Of a DNA stretch of 64,000 nucleotides, positions 1 through 12,221 are shown piece by piece. Each line of letters opens with the position of its first letter. Position 1 is the stretch's first letter. This DNA comes from Andrena cerasifolii (taxonomy: Eukaryota > Arthropoda > Insecta > Hymenoptera > Andrenidae), in contig NC_135119.1 of the NCBI RefSeq assembly GCF_050908995.1, positions 5,828,001-5,892,000 of the forward strand. Reading direction: 5' to 3'. The notes beneath the pieces were generated by a model, which ran no database searches, was not told the origin of the DNA, and saw only the letters and a list, made by a program, of their open reading frames with translations. Made by a program: the position numbers and the translations under genes.

Positions 1-2640
1 GCATTTATGCAATTTTTAAATAAACTAGAAATATATCGACATACAACAATTGCTGTTAGGAAAAATAATTATTGTGATTACAGTTTCTCACGTGAAGCAG
101 TAAAGTCTAGATTTAAATGTAAGTACCCACGTATGTACGTGAAATCGATTCTTGCAGAAAATAAGCTTTCCTCAGTTTTGTTCGTCTCTGCAAGGAAACA
201 TATTTTTTTAATTATCGTAAAAAGTAGCAAACTAAAATATTCAATTTTTCTAGAATAGGTAGTTTAGCAACATAAAATACTAAATTAACCCAACTCGAAT
301 TAGGATTGTAACATTTGTATATCATACACATAAAGCACAGTATTTAAAAAAAAAATGTATTACACTTCTGTAATATTTCGTAAATATTATCTTCTGTCAC
401 TAGTCACTCAAAAATTCCTAATATCTATGTAACGTTAGGAGCATAAGAATGTTTGTCGCGCAACAATTTATTTAATATATATTTTTCATCATTTTAAGCG
501 AATTTTTTCTTACTAGGTGCGATAAATTAAAATCCATTAAAATGGAAATCTTAGTAACTGAGATGGAAAAAGCTGACGGACTTAAAAGAAACAAATGGAC
601 ACTGTGAAGCTTATTAGGAAAGAAATGAAATTTTCCGAGTTTAATACCCAGCCTCAACGTTTACACCGCATAATTCTGCCTAAGGAACTTTAAGTTCACA
701 TGCACCTACAGCCAGCGCACATTTCTTCTCGCTAAAGAAAGTTTTTTTAGCGTTAGATTCAAGAAACCAGGCTGCTGTGTTTTTCTCTTTTCAACACTGT
801 TAAAATTGAATTTTTCCCTTGCTAAAGTAATTGCAGTTTTTATAGTAAATTACAGCTAGATTCTGCGAGTAATAGAATTTACGAATACTAATTGCAATTA
901 GTTAAAACGCTAGAAACGCATAGCACTGTAATTAAGTATTGTTTGTTGCCCTATTGTAATGATAAATTAATCATTCCCATTTAGTATGCTGAACCTGATG
1001 CAACAATCTTTGCAAATATTCATTTCAACAGAAAAACATGGCGTAATACGAGAAACGTAATACGAGAAATTAACGAATAAACAATCCTATGATATTTACT
1101 TCCGACTTTTGAAATTTCTGGATATTGATTTTGTTCTCGTTTCGTAAACATATAATTTGATATTTTTCGACAAACACTTTATAGCAACGAGAATTATTCA
1201 GAGTAAATACCATGGACAGTATGAGCAGCAGGAGAATAGAAATAATTTTTTTTTAAAATTAAGTTTCGCGGAGTAGCCTCTTCGAATCTTTTATCGACGA
1301 AATTCCGATGTGTGCTTTCTTACTTCGTTCAAATACCTACACGTATAGAATTCCAAAGATTTGTATCACTGATCGGTCAACACTTAATCGTATATGCACA
1401 CGAGCACATAAGAATAAAATTTTCAAATGATTCACGTTTCAGGTATACTTGGAATCGAAACTGGCTGTCTGAAGCTTTTGTGTAAGCTGCGTCCTTTTGA
1501 AAGAGCGTTCCAGTGTTCCACCAGCGTTACAGTTACCTTCTGGCTTCTGGGATTTCAGGACGCATTTATACCGGTACGCTTCTTGAAGGTAAATCTACAT
1601 TTATAATAGAAAAGCGAAAAGAACATTTCGCTGTAACCACTACTACTTCAGCTCCGTTTTTTACGATTATGTACTCTGTTATCAGAGGGAGACGATACGC
1701 TACGACAATGCACGGTAAAGTCACTAGCGCATTTAAATGGGATTTCTAGATTGTTTATGGACACTAGGTGGACAACATTCGACACAGAGAAAGGATGTAT
1801 TGGTTAACTGGTCGTATAAGTGATACGGTTCACGACTACACTTTCTCGAACTATGCAGTTACACTGTCTTTAACGTGATGAGCAAATACTGAGATTATAC
1901 TGTACAAGGCCCAACATTCTAATGAAGCCGAATTTATTAACAATAAATTCATTCAATGTTTAGTCTCATGAAAGGTAGTAATAACTTAGTGAAGGTAGTA
2001 ATAATGTTGGGGAAACATAGGTACATACCATCATAATACGCAGCTTACACACGAAACAAATTGAATATGAACAAATAATAATAATAAAAATATAATGATA
2101 GTTATTATAAAACTATAAGTTTCATTCTATTAATTAAAACCAGGATATCAATAACTATTACATCATAATAGATATCAATGTTATATAACAAGGAAAGTAA
2201 AAATCTCAATTTTCCTATCTCAGTTTTCATAAACAACGAATTTAATCCTACAAGGAATACCCATTCTACTTACTCTTTTTGTCAGTCGGTACGTCGCGTA
2301 TGCGTAATGGTAATATTTTTTAAAGAAAATGCTCTATCGCGGCCATTTTTGATACGGAAATGATCAACGCGAGGAAGAAATTACGCGTTACGACCAGCGC
2401 AAACGTAAATTTCGCCGCTAACGATATAAAACTTTGCTTCCCATCGCGAGTCGTAACTCCCAGCTCATACAAAATATATTACATTCACATGCCTGACGAT
2501 TATGGGCCAAAAACTGATCGAATCGCTGCGAGGGTATAGTGTACATTTCAAGTAGCTTCGCAATGCTTTCGCCAGACGGCACGTGGACAGATCCATAGAC
2601 AAAATACCGGGTGTCTAAAAATTCAGGGACTTCACCGAAC
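1..2640. other. Gene-free AT-rich stretch
   Basis: No reading frame here looks like a protein, and no paired repeat was recognised. The sequence is AT-rich with short homopolymer runs. It could be intron or intergenic DNA. Confidence 0.6.
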
Positions 2641-3075
2641 ATGCAATATCTTGATGCAAAAAGACGTCGAAAAGTCCTTTACCGTTTTGGGATCCGAGGC
2701 TTCGTACTCGAGATATGAACAGTTGAATATTAGCGCTGCAGGTTCTGGGCCGCGCAGTTTAAAGCCGAGTCAGCTGAGCGCGCGGCAGCGTGCGCTCGCA
2801 CGCATACGCAGGAGGCGCTTGCGCGGGATCATTTTCAAGGTTTGAAGTAGCGCGGTCGCGGTCGGCTCTACTGTGTATATGAGTCTGTATCTACGCGGTG
2901 CTCCTCCGTATGCGTGTCAGGAGTCAGTGCTCTGCGCTCAGCTGTTTCGGCGCTAAACTGCGCGGCCCGGAAGTTCGGCTAATATTCAACTGTTCATATT
3001 TCGAGAACGAAGCCTTGTATCTCAAAACGGCAAAGGACTTTTCAATGTCTTTTTGCATGAAGATTTTGCACGTTT
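2641..3075. repeat. Foldback repeat, two ~170-bp inverted arms
   Basis: The left arm (about 2643-2810) is repeated in reverse complement at about 2905-3073 with scattered mismatches. Shared blocks include GATATGAACAGTTGAATATT-like sequence and GGGCCGCGCAGTTTA. The loop between the arms is about 90 bp. The arms are much richer in GC than the flanks. Short open frames through both arms are mirror images of each other and are not genes. Most likely a MITE or a pair of inverted repeat copies; no target duplication was recognised. Confidence 0.7.
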
Positions 3076-5492
3076 CTGTTTGTCCACATTATTTTGGGAT
3101 AACCGAGGTTTTTTCATCGTTCCTAAGAGTTCGGGACGTTGGCGAATAAATCTACAACTCTTATCACAAGCTACAAACCCATCAAAATTTTTAAAACTCT
3201 GAAGGATTTGAAGACTGTTACGCATTTCAAGAACATCTTATTTTGAACAAGATTCGAACTGATTGGAACCTCCATAGTACTAAATTGTTTCGGATCTTTT
3301 CAAAATCGAAAATCGAACGTTCGTCCCAACGCCCCCGTAGCCTCCTATATCATTTTATTGCGCGTGTACGTAGTTGTTTTTATTGTCCTTTGCTGCTTTG
3401 AGCTTATAGAACAATATGTGACTACAATACGTCAAATATTTGATCTGAACATCCAGTGGAAAACACGCCTCTACGTTTGTCGTCTGCAGACTGTTACCGC
3501 CAGCTTCAGCAACGTCGATATTTGACTTCGCTGACCAACCCATGGAATTTTAATATACTTTTTTTACAGAAACAGCAAACAAGAATTGTAGACGCGTAGA
3601 TATTTGTTTTTCAGTTTATTAAAAGTGAAACAGAATCATTTTTACATAATTCGCTAGAAATAATCAATTTCGTATTGTCTGTTAGGTAAATGCTACAAAA
3701 ATATATTAACAGAAGCTAGATTAGACATCAGGATGTTCATTCAATTATGCTACATTGTGAATCGCAGTGAAATATTTTTCAGATTCTTTCGAGAATGTAC
3801 ACAATATGTTAGTCAACGTGACAGAATTTAATACGAGTTTGAACTTTTAAGTTGCGGTGAAATTTAACAGTATCTTAGAATGGTAATTCGTTTTCTTACT
3901 GTTTCAATTATCGAGAAAAGTCAGTGTTAACATGAAGAATACATGAGTTTCACGCAATGAATATACAGGGTGAATAACATAACTGGGTTACCTTATTCAT
4001 ATTATATCAGGTACTAATGGACTAATTCAAATTATTATTTTTTACTTGCGTAGGAGATGTTATTGGTTGGCGAGATGATTATTGGTACTGACGAGGCATG
4101 AGCATGGTCAGCAGTGGGAATAATGTAAATGATATTGTTCCTCAAATATAATCGCGGACGGCGTCAACCTTTTATTCGGTTCCTTCCTCGTTACGGTAAT
4201 AGTGAAATTACAAGATATAATATAATAGGTCCTTCGCTTTTCATATTCAATTGTTCTTAACTCGTTTCCTTTAAAGAATGGCAAGTATAAACTGAAGAGT
4301 CGCTGCATGTACCTAATCTAAAAGCTAAACGAATACGTTTGCTTCATTGGAAAACGTTATATAAAATTCAGATTTTCTCCTGGGTTCAACGAACCACCAA
4401 TTTATTGAATTGCGTGTAACGCCCCGCGCAGAGTTTCATTAATTTGACATTCACTGTATTCTGCTAATTAAATCGGTTTTATCGGCCCCAGCTTCATTAT
4501 ACTAATAATGAATTGCACGCATACTTGGCGTGGTGCAGTTCGAAATTTCACTTGAATAGAGTAAAGCTGAGTCGTCACTAGATCTCTATACATACATTGA
4601 TCACGACTCATTAGACCTGTTGCAAAGTTCGCAACCGACACCGAGAAACGTATAGAGCGACCGCAGCTTCGGCCATATAGGGCTGTTTAATGGACGTCTT
4701 GAATTAATTGCTAATTGATGCCTCTGACATTCGCGGGTTGACAATATAATAGATAGCACGTCGACATCAAGAAATAACTTCCCTAACAGAAATACGGTAT
4801 ACTTTGTGCTATACCTACATTACCAGACTCATACCTTGAGTTTGGCTGTCACACCTTAACAGACTCAATAGAACTCTGAAATTAATTATTCCTCTTGAAA
4901 TTCATTGGCAAATGTGGCGTTGGTATTATCCAAAGACAATTGATAGACAGCTGATGTAACGTTAAATTACAAACAAAGGGCTAAATTAAGAATGTAAGTT
5001 CTACTTAATTGAATTTGCGAAAAGCTTTGTATAATTTACTCGCTAACGAGCTTTGGAATTCAGAAATCTTTAATCAAATCATGCGTAATTTTATCGTTCC
5101 TTTTTCCCACCGTCAATATTTCTATTCTTTTTTTCTAAATATGTGAAAATCAATTTAAAAAAAAGTAAGTATTTTTTATCCGAAAATTCGATTATCCCCA
5201 CACTCGTGCTTCCCAAGTAATTTGGGTAGGCAAGGTTCTACTGCACTTCGGCCACTTTTGTGTTATAGCGATAGTTTGGTCAATTTTAATAATTAATACA
5301 CTCATGGTAATCTAACATGCATGGTAAGGACAAAATATTGACGCTGTTTTAAAAATACCAGCATAAACAGATATGGCAATCGAACTACTGTGTCCGGATG
5401 GAAAGAAGTCTGTCGAGAAACTCTAGGGACCGAATATCAGGTCCGAATAGTATATCCCTATTGGCCGGCGCGATAGCGTCGACGACTACAAA
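3076..5492. other. Gene-free stretch
   Basis: No gene recognised. The only notable motif is a TATACAGGGTG at about 3963, the typical outer end of TA-inserting MITEs; its partner end was not found, so it may be a solo remnant. Confidence 0.5.
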
Positions 5493-5496
5493 TTAA

Positions 5497-6035
5497 AGGG
5501 AGGTTCTGGTCTAAAAGTCGATTTTTTTTATTTCATTTTTCGAATGTTCAACCTTTTAGGAATGCGTGTTTAAAAGGATTTGCTGAAATGCGCCAAATTC
5601 CCGAAGTTATAGGCATTTGAGTCGCGGCAAATGCACGAGTAACACCCGGCCACTCGGCACTCACGTAAAACTTTAAACGCGTTTTTCTCGAAACAGTGTT
5701 CTCAAAACGGTAGGACCTGTATCTCCAAAAGTTATTATCCGATTCGATTGAAACTTTTTTTATTTTGAAGAATATACATTTGGCTAGGTGGGAAACCAGA
5801 AAAAATACAAAAATTGAAAATTTATAATTTAAAAAAAATATAAGAAAAATATAGGGAAAAAGTGATTTCAAACTTCAAGTGTGGTTATTTTCTAAAAAAA
5901 TGTCATTTGTGTAATTTTTTCTGGTTTCTCCCCGTAGCCAGAAGTATATTGTTCAAAATAAAAAAGTTTCAGTCGAATTGGATAATAACTTTTGGAGATA
6001 CAGGTCCCACCGATTTGTCCCAACGTCTAAATTTC
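5497..6035. mobile_element. Truncated TTAA foldback element
   Basis: The left end reads TTAA then AGGGAGGTTCTGGTCTA, matching in opposite orientation the right end of the complete element at 8698-9390. Arms at about 5700-5815 and 5920-6020 are inverted copies of each other and of the arms in that element, sharing GATACAGGTCC and the AGAAGTATATT block. The right outer end and second TTAA are missing, so this copy is truncated on the right. Confidence 0.7.
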
Positions 6036-6039
6036 TTTA

Positions 6040-6874
6040 ATTTTGTGAGATTCATTTGAATTCAATGATTTGATTTATTACGCGCCTGTCAGTTTTCATA
6101 AATAGAAACACACACAATTCCACAGAAGGCCTGAATATAACCGACACTACTCCGACACATAGGGCGTAATTTTGTTCCAGATACTGCAATTCAATATACG
6201 AAGCATGAAATTGTCCTTGCTCAGGTAGTGAAATCTAATTAAACTGTCTACACTCCGATGAGCCCTGCGATAACTCGCAGGTAGACACCGATAGCTCAAC
6301 CGATCGATTTCTTGCAGCTCTGATACGCAGAAATATATCGATTTCACAGTTTAAATAATCAAAGTGACACTAATTACATACTACGAAAAAAAAACACACG
6401 AATATGTACATGTTTTCGGTTTACACCAGCAACATCGCGCTTCTATTTATTGTGCATTGCTGTACTCGGTAAACGGAGTGTCAAAATTAATTAAAAGTTA
6501 ACGGAAGTCGTAGGGAATTTGTACCATAACTGAATTTGGTTTTTGCAATGATACAGCATGCATTGTTTCGCAGCGATGTTGACGAAACCATCCGAAATTC
6601 CGTGGCCTACTTGTAAATTCTACTTGGGAATACCTCTGGTTCTGCACTGACCCTAGAAAAGAATCAAAATTATGAAAATGACAGCTACGAAATGGCGATT
6701 TTTCCAAAAAGGTGATTTTTGTTAGACATAGACGAGGGTTTAGTTTCTTTTCATAAAGAATAAGAGTTTCTATTAACTTCCGAAATTGTACATTTTGTTA
6801 ACATGCTCGTATTTGATTTTAATCGATTGGAACCTCTGTTTTTGAGTTATCACTGCAAACCGAAAGAAACTTTC
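6040..6874. other. Gene-free stretch
   Basis: Nothing recognised between the truncated TTAA element and the Harbinger-like element. Small open frames show no domain-like content. Confidence 0.5.
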
Positions 6875-7093
6875 TTAGGGCGGTATTCACAGTTGCTACT
6901 TATTCTCGAGATCATCTTAAGCATTCGGCATCCTCTACTAGTCTACTAAATTAGTAGAGGATGCCGCATGCCTAAGACGGTCTTAGGACCTATGCACACG
7001 GCGACATTTTGCAGCGGTACAGTTGCTCGTTTCGCGAACGCGCGACTGCATCGCTGCAGAAGGGCAACTGAAACAATTGCCAGCGATTGTATC

Positions 7094-8002
7094 CAGTGAT
7101 GCCAGAATCGTGGGACGTGGGACAAATGCTTACCCCCACTATGACCTACCGTCGTCTCCCACTATGGCCTACCATCGTCCCCCACTTTCTTCCCATCGCA
7201 CTGCACACAAGCGTATCCCAACTCCTGCCCGCGTGCTCGGCAGCCCAACACAGCAGCTCGCATGGAGAGGAGTAGGGATATCGTCGGTGACACTGCAACA
7301 CCGCGTATGAGCAGTTTGTAAATACCGCGTATTTGCAAAAGTAGCAAAATTGAGATTTCGTTCCCACGGTTGCCAAGCGCTGTTTCGCTTTTTTTTTTTA
7401 AAAGTCACGCCATGTGAAATAGCCAGTAGGAAGCCGCCTTTTTACCAACGGAACCAGCAGGTTCAAGGATACCGTGAATCTGTCTCTCTTAGCAAGTTGG
7501 CGACAAAACCGCGCATTTACAGAGAAGTGAAGTGACGGCACGTTTGGTGCGTGAAAGTGACTTTACACAGCAATTAAGCATTTTTATGATGAATTGATGT
7601 TAGTATTTATTACAAGGCGTGCTAAAACTGACCCAAAAAAGTTCAGTCAAAGAAACCCCCCTTAAAATGGCTGAAATATTAAGTTTTTTCTTCCTCCTGT
7701 AAAATCGGTAAAATGCAGAACCGCGGTATTTACAAACTGCTTATACGCGGTGTTGCAACGCGAACGAAACAAATCATAACAGCCCGCGGATATGGACAAC
7801 CGCTAAGAATTGAAAAGTAGGACTTCTTGGTAGGGGATAGGGTGGAGCGAGCGGGCGATTTCCCTTGCCCCTGTGACAATTCAGCTTGTGGGTAGTCGGT
7901 CTTCTTCTCATCTCGCAATAGTACAGTGCGATGGGAAGAAAGTGGGGTAGGTCATAGTGGGGGTAAGCATTTGTCCCACGTCCCACGATTCTGGCATCAC
8001 TG
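7094..8002. mobile_element. hAT-type non-autonomous element, 909 bp
   Basis: The terminal inverted repeats are identical for 56 bp, starting CAGTGATGCCAGAATCGTGG, then resume for about 23 bp after a 31-bp insertion in the left arm. The flanks carry an exact 8-bp duplication, ATTGTATC (7086-7093 and 8003-8010). An 8-bp duplication with CAGTG termini is the hAT signature. The target lies inside the end region of the Harbinger-like element, so this insertion is younger. No transposase frame is visible; the open frames through the arms are mirror images. Confidence 0.9.
7294..7757. repeat. Inner inverted repeat within the hAT element
   Basis: A 35-bp block starting TGCAACACCGCGTATGAGCA is repeated in reverse complement at the other end with one or two mismatches. 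It may be a third-level nested insertion or an internal palindrome of the host element. No clear target duplication is visible. Confidence 0.6.
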
Positions 8003-8038
8003 ATTGTATCGATGCAAACGCGCGCCTAAGCGTTCACT

Positions 8039-8210
8039 CAGTGTTCGGCAGAGTTCGGAGGGATTCGGCTGCACCGATGGAGGGGGAAATACCTACAGGA
8101 GCGGTGGTAATGCGCGCATGAACTGCGCCTGCGTCAGTCACGCACACATTATCATCGCGCCTGTAGGTGTTTCCCCCTCCATCACTGCAGCTCCATCGTT
8201 CCGAACACTG
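8039..8210. repeat. 172-bp palindromic insert with CAGTGTTCGG ends
   Basis: The left arm (8039-8103) and right arm (8157-8210) are imperfect inverted copies that share CAGTGTTCGG ends and a GGAGGGGGAAA/TTTCCCCCTCC core. The centre is CpG-rich. CAGTG ends suggest a hAT MITE, but the flanking 8-mers do not match. Confidence 0.55.
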
Positions 8211-8395
8211 TGTCACATTTGTATCGTTGCTGAATCGTGACTGTGCTACGCAAGTGTGCAAAGATAAACGGGCAGCGACTGCATCGCGCTAGCATCGCGG
8301 AATCTTTGCGAGTGTATCGCGACTGTATCGCTGCAAAAAGTCGCCGCGTGCATACGCCCTTAGTCTTAAGAAGCGACTGCGAATACCGCCCTTAA

Positions 8396-8683
8396 CCCTT
8401 TAGCGCTAAACGTGTCACATATGATACGTTCCTTTTTTTGCCGTTTGCATTCGCAATTCGTTGTTTGCAACAGTTTAAGTAGTACATGTTTAGCGTAGTT
8501 TTATTCATTGAAGAAAGCTAGACCTACCTTAACCCTGTATTAATTGGTTTTATGCATTTTAACCACTGAACAAAAAATTTTTTTTAAAAAATTATAAAAA
8601 TTGATAAATCAGGCCATTTTTAACGATATAAAGATAACGGGGTATTTTTCCTTCAGCGGGATCTAGGTGCGGGCGCTAAAGGG
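8396..8683. mobile_element. piggyBac-like MITE, 288 bp
   Basis: The ends are CCCTTTAGCGC and its exact complement GCGCTAAAGGG, flanked on both sides by TTAA (8392-8395 and 8684-8687). TTAA duplication with CCC termini is characteristic of the piggyBac superfamily. The left TTAA overlaps the TTA duplication of the preceding Harbinger-like element. No coding sequence. Confidence 0.75.
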
Positions 8684-8697
8684 TTAAAGCCTCTTAA

Positions 8698-9390
8698 GGG
8701 GAGGTTCCGGTCTAGAGCCCAAAAAAATAGGTGATATTTAGAAATTAATTAAAGGAAAACTACTATATATAATTCAATGGGACTTTTTGCATTGTATTAA
8801 GGATGTCTTAAGCTACAGCAATATATTTTTGTTTCATAATTAATCATTGCAGACGGCACTGGGGAGTCGTTAAAGTGAAGGCGTCAAAAAATTCATCCAA
8901 ATCGGTGGGACCTGTATCTCGAAAAGATATTATCCGATTCGACTGAAACCTTTTTTATTTCGAAGAATATATTTCTGGCTAGGGGCAACCAGAAAAAAAT
9001 ACAAAAAATTACATTTTTTTAGAAAATAACGACACTTGAAGTTTGAAATCACTTTTCCCTGTATTTTTCGTCCTTTCAACGCCTTTGAAAATTACAAATT
9101 TTTATTTTTTTGTCATTTTTTTTAGTCCCCCCCCCCCCTAGCCAGAAGTATATTCTTCAAAATAAAAAAGTTTCAGTCGAATCGGATAATAATTTCTGGA
9201 GATACAGCGCCGACCGTTTTGAGAACACTGTTTCGAGAAAAACGCGTTTAAAGTTTTGCCGCTACTCAAATGCCTATAACTTTGGGAATTTTACGAATTT
9301 CAACAAATCCTTTTAAACACGTATTCCTAAAAGATTGAACATTCGAAAAATGAAATAAAAAAAAATCGACATTTAGACCGGAACCTCCCC
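8698..9390. mobile_element. TTAA foldback element, 693 bp, complete
   Basis: Ends read GGGGAGGTTCCGGTCTA on the left and its reverse complement on the right, each flanked by TTAA (8694-8697 and 9391-9394). Internal inverted blocks at about 8905-9000 and 9127-9225 make much of the element palindromic. It lies only 10 bp beyond the TTAA of the preceding MITE. The copy at 5497-6035 belongs to the same family. TTAA suggests mobilisation by a piggyBac-type transposase, which is inference. Confidence 0.8.
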
Positions 9391-9394
9391 TTAA

Positions 9395-9866
9395 AGGATT
9401 TATTTATAGCGTCATCTATAATGCATATTTTTAGCGAAAAAACATGATTTTTTAAAGCTTATGATGTTAATAAACATTGCGTCAAAGAACAAGTCGCAGC
9501 TTCAATTTATTTCACTGTAATCAATTGAAAAAGGAATGCTTCATTTTCGACAAAAAAGACTGCCTAGTACCCCTTAACGTTACCCTGCGATCAAAACGCT
9601 CGACAAATACGTGATTTTCATGAATTAAAAACAAAGAAACCGAACAACATCCTACAGTAAAAAAACTTTTTGGAATTTATTACTACGGATTTGAAGAACA
9701 CAAAAAAATTATTGTTTGAATTTTATCAATTTTTGCATTAGCTATACAGAATTCATTGTACCTTTGTAGAAATTAGAAACATGCTACAAAGACTTTATGT
9801 TTTGCTGCTTCTCCATCTTCCTGCTTTAGTTTGTTAAAAAAAGAGCTTAGTCTCATTACATACAGT
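9395..9866. other. Gene-free stretch
   Basis: AT-rich sequence; no gene or paired repeat recognised. Confidence 0.5.
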
Positions 9867-10120
9867 CTATTTATCAAGTGCACATTTTTTTTTCACTTTC
9901 ACGTGATTATCGCACCGTATTTCAAGTAATATTTTCATTTCGCCAATAAATCCATGACGCTTGCAAATGATGCTCGACTGCAGCGGTCGAGCACTCTTCA
10001 CCTCCGATAAAATCTGCTCCTTATCGGTGATAATGGACCTGACGGTGGTCTTAGCAAGATTTAGTTTTTTATCAGACTCAAAAGCTCTCATCGTCAGTCC
10101 ACTCTCAAAAAGCTTTATAA
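9867..10120 (-). pseudogene. pogo/Tigger transposase N-terminal fragment
   Basis: Read on the minus strand, this open segment of about 85 residues resembles the N-terminal CENP-B/psq helix-turn-helix of pogo/Tigger transposases. It has the sequence IIKLFESGLTMRAF, then LNLAKTTVRSIITDKEQIL, then an EVKSA...SSIICKRHG stretch. In the family this domain binds the element's own terminal repeats. The N terminus stops exactly at the TA next to the MITE at 10123-10886, so that insertion appears to have cut the gene. The lysine-rich C-terminal end looks degraded and reaches a stop. No DDE catalytic domain follows. The match is from recognition of the family pattern, not from a search. Confidence 0.7.
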
Positions 10121-10122
10121 TA

Positions 10123-10886
10123 CAGTTACTCACAAAAGTATCCGTCCTGCGTCCAAATCGACGTCAAAGAAAGACCTCGCAATTCTAATTCACATTAATA
10201 TAAACTTTCATTAATACGTATACTTTTGTTTTGGGTGCATTCAATTGAAAAATTGTACACAGTTTATTTACAAAAAGTATTATTATCCGTGGAAGTAGCA
10301 ATGCTCGTGCAAAAACATATTCGCCCAAATTCAATATTTAATTTATACAAACGTAATTACAATAAGTCAATATTCTTCTACTGTCCCTGCGATTTTATTA
10401 TAAGCTTTAATCTATTATGCATAGATTCAATTAATTTTCTGTGAAATTCGAGCTTATCTTGTTCCATTCTTCTAGCAAAATTTCTTTGAGAATTTCTTTG
10501 GTAGATGGTAATAATTAAAAATATATTAATCAAGGGTTAGGGTAGGTGTACCGTTTGTGGTCATTGCACTGTTTTCGGCTACGTGCATAATTATCTTATT
10601 TTTAAACTGCTTGCAGATCATTATTATGTGAAGAATTTCACATCATAAATATTTTGTTTAGTATAGCGTTAGAAATATAAGGTTACATTTATTGTTTACA
10701 CGGAAAAATAGTATATTTTGTAAGAAGTGGCCAAAACTGGTACAATACCTTAAAGTGGCCACAAATGGTGCATCTACCCTATACCAAGCTAAATTATAAT
10801 GGGGAATTCTGAATTTAACATTACTTAAATAAGTAAAATATGCCATACATACGTATGGGGTGGGCGGATACTTTTGTGAGTAACTG
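10123..10886. mobile_element. Tc1/mariner-type MITE, 764 bp
   Basis: The ends are CAGTTACTCACAAAAGTATC and its reverse complement, followed inward by CGTCC or CGCCC, with TA on both sides (10121-10122 and 10887-10888). CAGT(T/G)ACTCACAAAAGTAT is a common Tc1-like terminal motif. It has no transposase. It interrupts the pogo fragment on its left and itself contains the MITE at 10540-10779. Confidence 0.8.
10540..10779. mobile_element. TA-flanked MITE, 240 bp (GGGTAGRTGYACC family)
   Basis: Inverted ends are GGGTAGGTGTACCGTTTGTG and GGGTAGATGCACCATTTGTG (right end reverse-complemented), with TA at 10538-10539 and 10780-10781. It is nested in the Tc1-type MITE. A related copy lies at 35310-35537. 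Confidence 0.75.
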
Positions 10887-10888
10887 TA

Positions 10889-11701
10889 TATACATATATT
10901 CCTGAATCGTTAAAGAAACTAGTTCATGACCCAAACTGAAATCTTTTCTCTTTTCAAACGATAAAAAAACAAGCAGTGAAGAATATCTCCGTATAAAACA
11001 CTAGTAATTAATTAAATTTCTTATTTTTATTCAGATTGATATGAATCAAACTGCAAGCAGCGTAACAGCTGCTATATACCTAATAAAGATTAGTAAAAAG
11101 AATTAAAGAATGCTTTTTCCTTACAAATCTCACAATGAAGCGATGTGCAACGAGAATGCAATGTCGTTCGAAGAAATAGAATCCTGGCAAACAGGGGAAA
11201 ATGAAAGCATCACGTAGGTATTTTTTTTTTAGCGATTGAACGTAGGCTGAAAGTTTTCACGCGGATGAAATCGTGGGTAAGACTAGATCTGATGCGTAAC
11301 AATTTATAAAAGTTAGCAGTGGCTAACAAAGAAGATATCCCGTAATTAGAGCTATTAAGCACGCTTGGTGACACTCCTGTTTTACCACTAAACCGTTTTG
11401 CACCCTTTCGTGCTCGGCCCGTATGCGGTACAATTTCCCCGGAGGGGCTCTGGCAATACAACAGCAAGCCGCCTGGCCTCTTTCGTACGTCATGCTCAGA
11501 AATTTTCACCATTTTAGCACGAAAACTTGCGTGAAATTTCGTAATAATTGTTAAAAACGAATTTGCAAATATCACTCACAGCGTCATCGCGAGAATGATG
11601 AAAATACACTTTTATAGCGATAATACTGTTATTTTGATTCATTGCTGCCTGCGTGTCAAATTAGAACACTAGACCCCGCCCCCATGTCAGGTCCCAATTT
11701 C
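10889..11701. other. No recognised gene; one 121-residue open frame
   Basis: The minus-strand frame at 11210-11575 is the longest here and has a slightly higher GC core, but shows no domain, signal peptide or repeat I recognise. I treat it as chance or as a degraded element fragment. Confidence 0.4.
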
Positions 11702-11840
11702 GGTAAGTATTACCACGAGAAAGGTACGCTTCCGACAAATGGCAACCGAATCAAGTTGACAACAGGTGCGCTTGTCAAAAACGTAGAATGACGCAATAAA
11801 GATGTTAAGAAGAAACAGAACTACCCCACCTGATTCTCAT
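11702..11840. repeat. Dispersed repeat, paralogue of part of 32703-33520
   Basis: Read in reverse complement, this segment matches two separated parts of the element at 32703-34862: its left end (CAGGTGGGGTAG) and the interior at about 33405-33512 (TTGCGTCATTCTACGTTTTT). Here the two parts are joined directly, so this copy resembles a version lacking the sequence at 32740-33395. Confidence 0.65.
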
Positions 11841-12221
11841 CTAAAGTTCCATCAATGAACACTAATATGTGTATTCCAATAGTCGTTATATAATGTCACA
11901 CTACAACCCCTGGCAATAAGTTTTCGACCAAACGCAATGGTACAAAGTCAACGAGAAACACCACAATTTTTTGTACGTAAAACAATGCGTTATAAATATA
12001 ACACTCATGGTAACTTTAAATTGGTCTAATACGAAGTAAATACACCAAAAATAATTAAGATATTCGTTTATTATCTACTAAAAAACAATGAACAAAAAAA
12101 ATGTTGCTTGGAAAAAAGTATTTGGCCAACGGAATCTCTGGAAAAAAGTATTCGACCATATGAATTTGCAAAGAAATAAATAATAATTTACTTCAAATTC
12201 ACATTACCTAATATTTAGTGA

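Larger units (their letters stand above)
6878..8391. mobile_element. Harbinger-like element, TTA duplication, nested
   Basis: Inverted ends begin GGGCGGTATTCACAG on the left and GGGCGGTATTCGCAG on the right (reverse complement). Similarity resumes further inside (CACACGGCGAC and GCAGCGATACAG blocks). Both ends are flanked by TTA (6875-6877 and 8392-8394), the target site typical of PIF/Harbinger elements. The left end carries an extra short hairpin of CCTCTACTA/TAGTAGAGG at about 6930-6962. Most of the interior is later insertions. No transposase is present, so this is non-autonomous. The superfamily is inferred from the TTA duplication and GGG termini. Confidence 0.65.

Noticed and set aside
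7023..7408. Overlapping frames on both strands
   Set aside because: They follow the inverted arms of the hAT element at 7094-8002 and have no protein-like content.
11210..11575. 121-residue open frame on the minus strand
   Set aside because: No domain, splice signals or family resemblance recognised; kept only as a remark.
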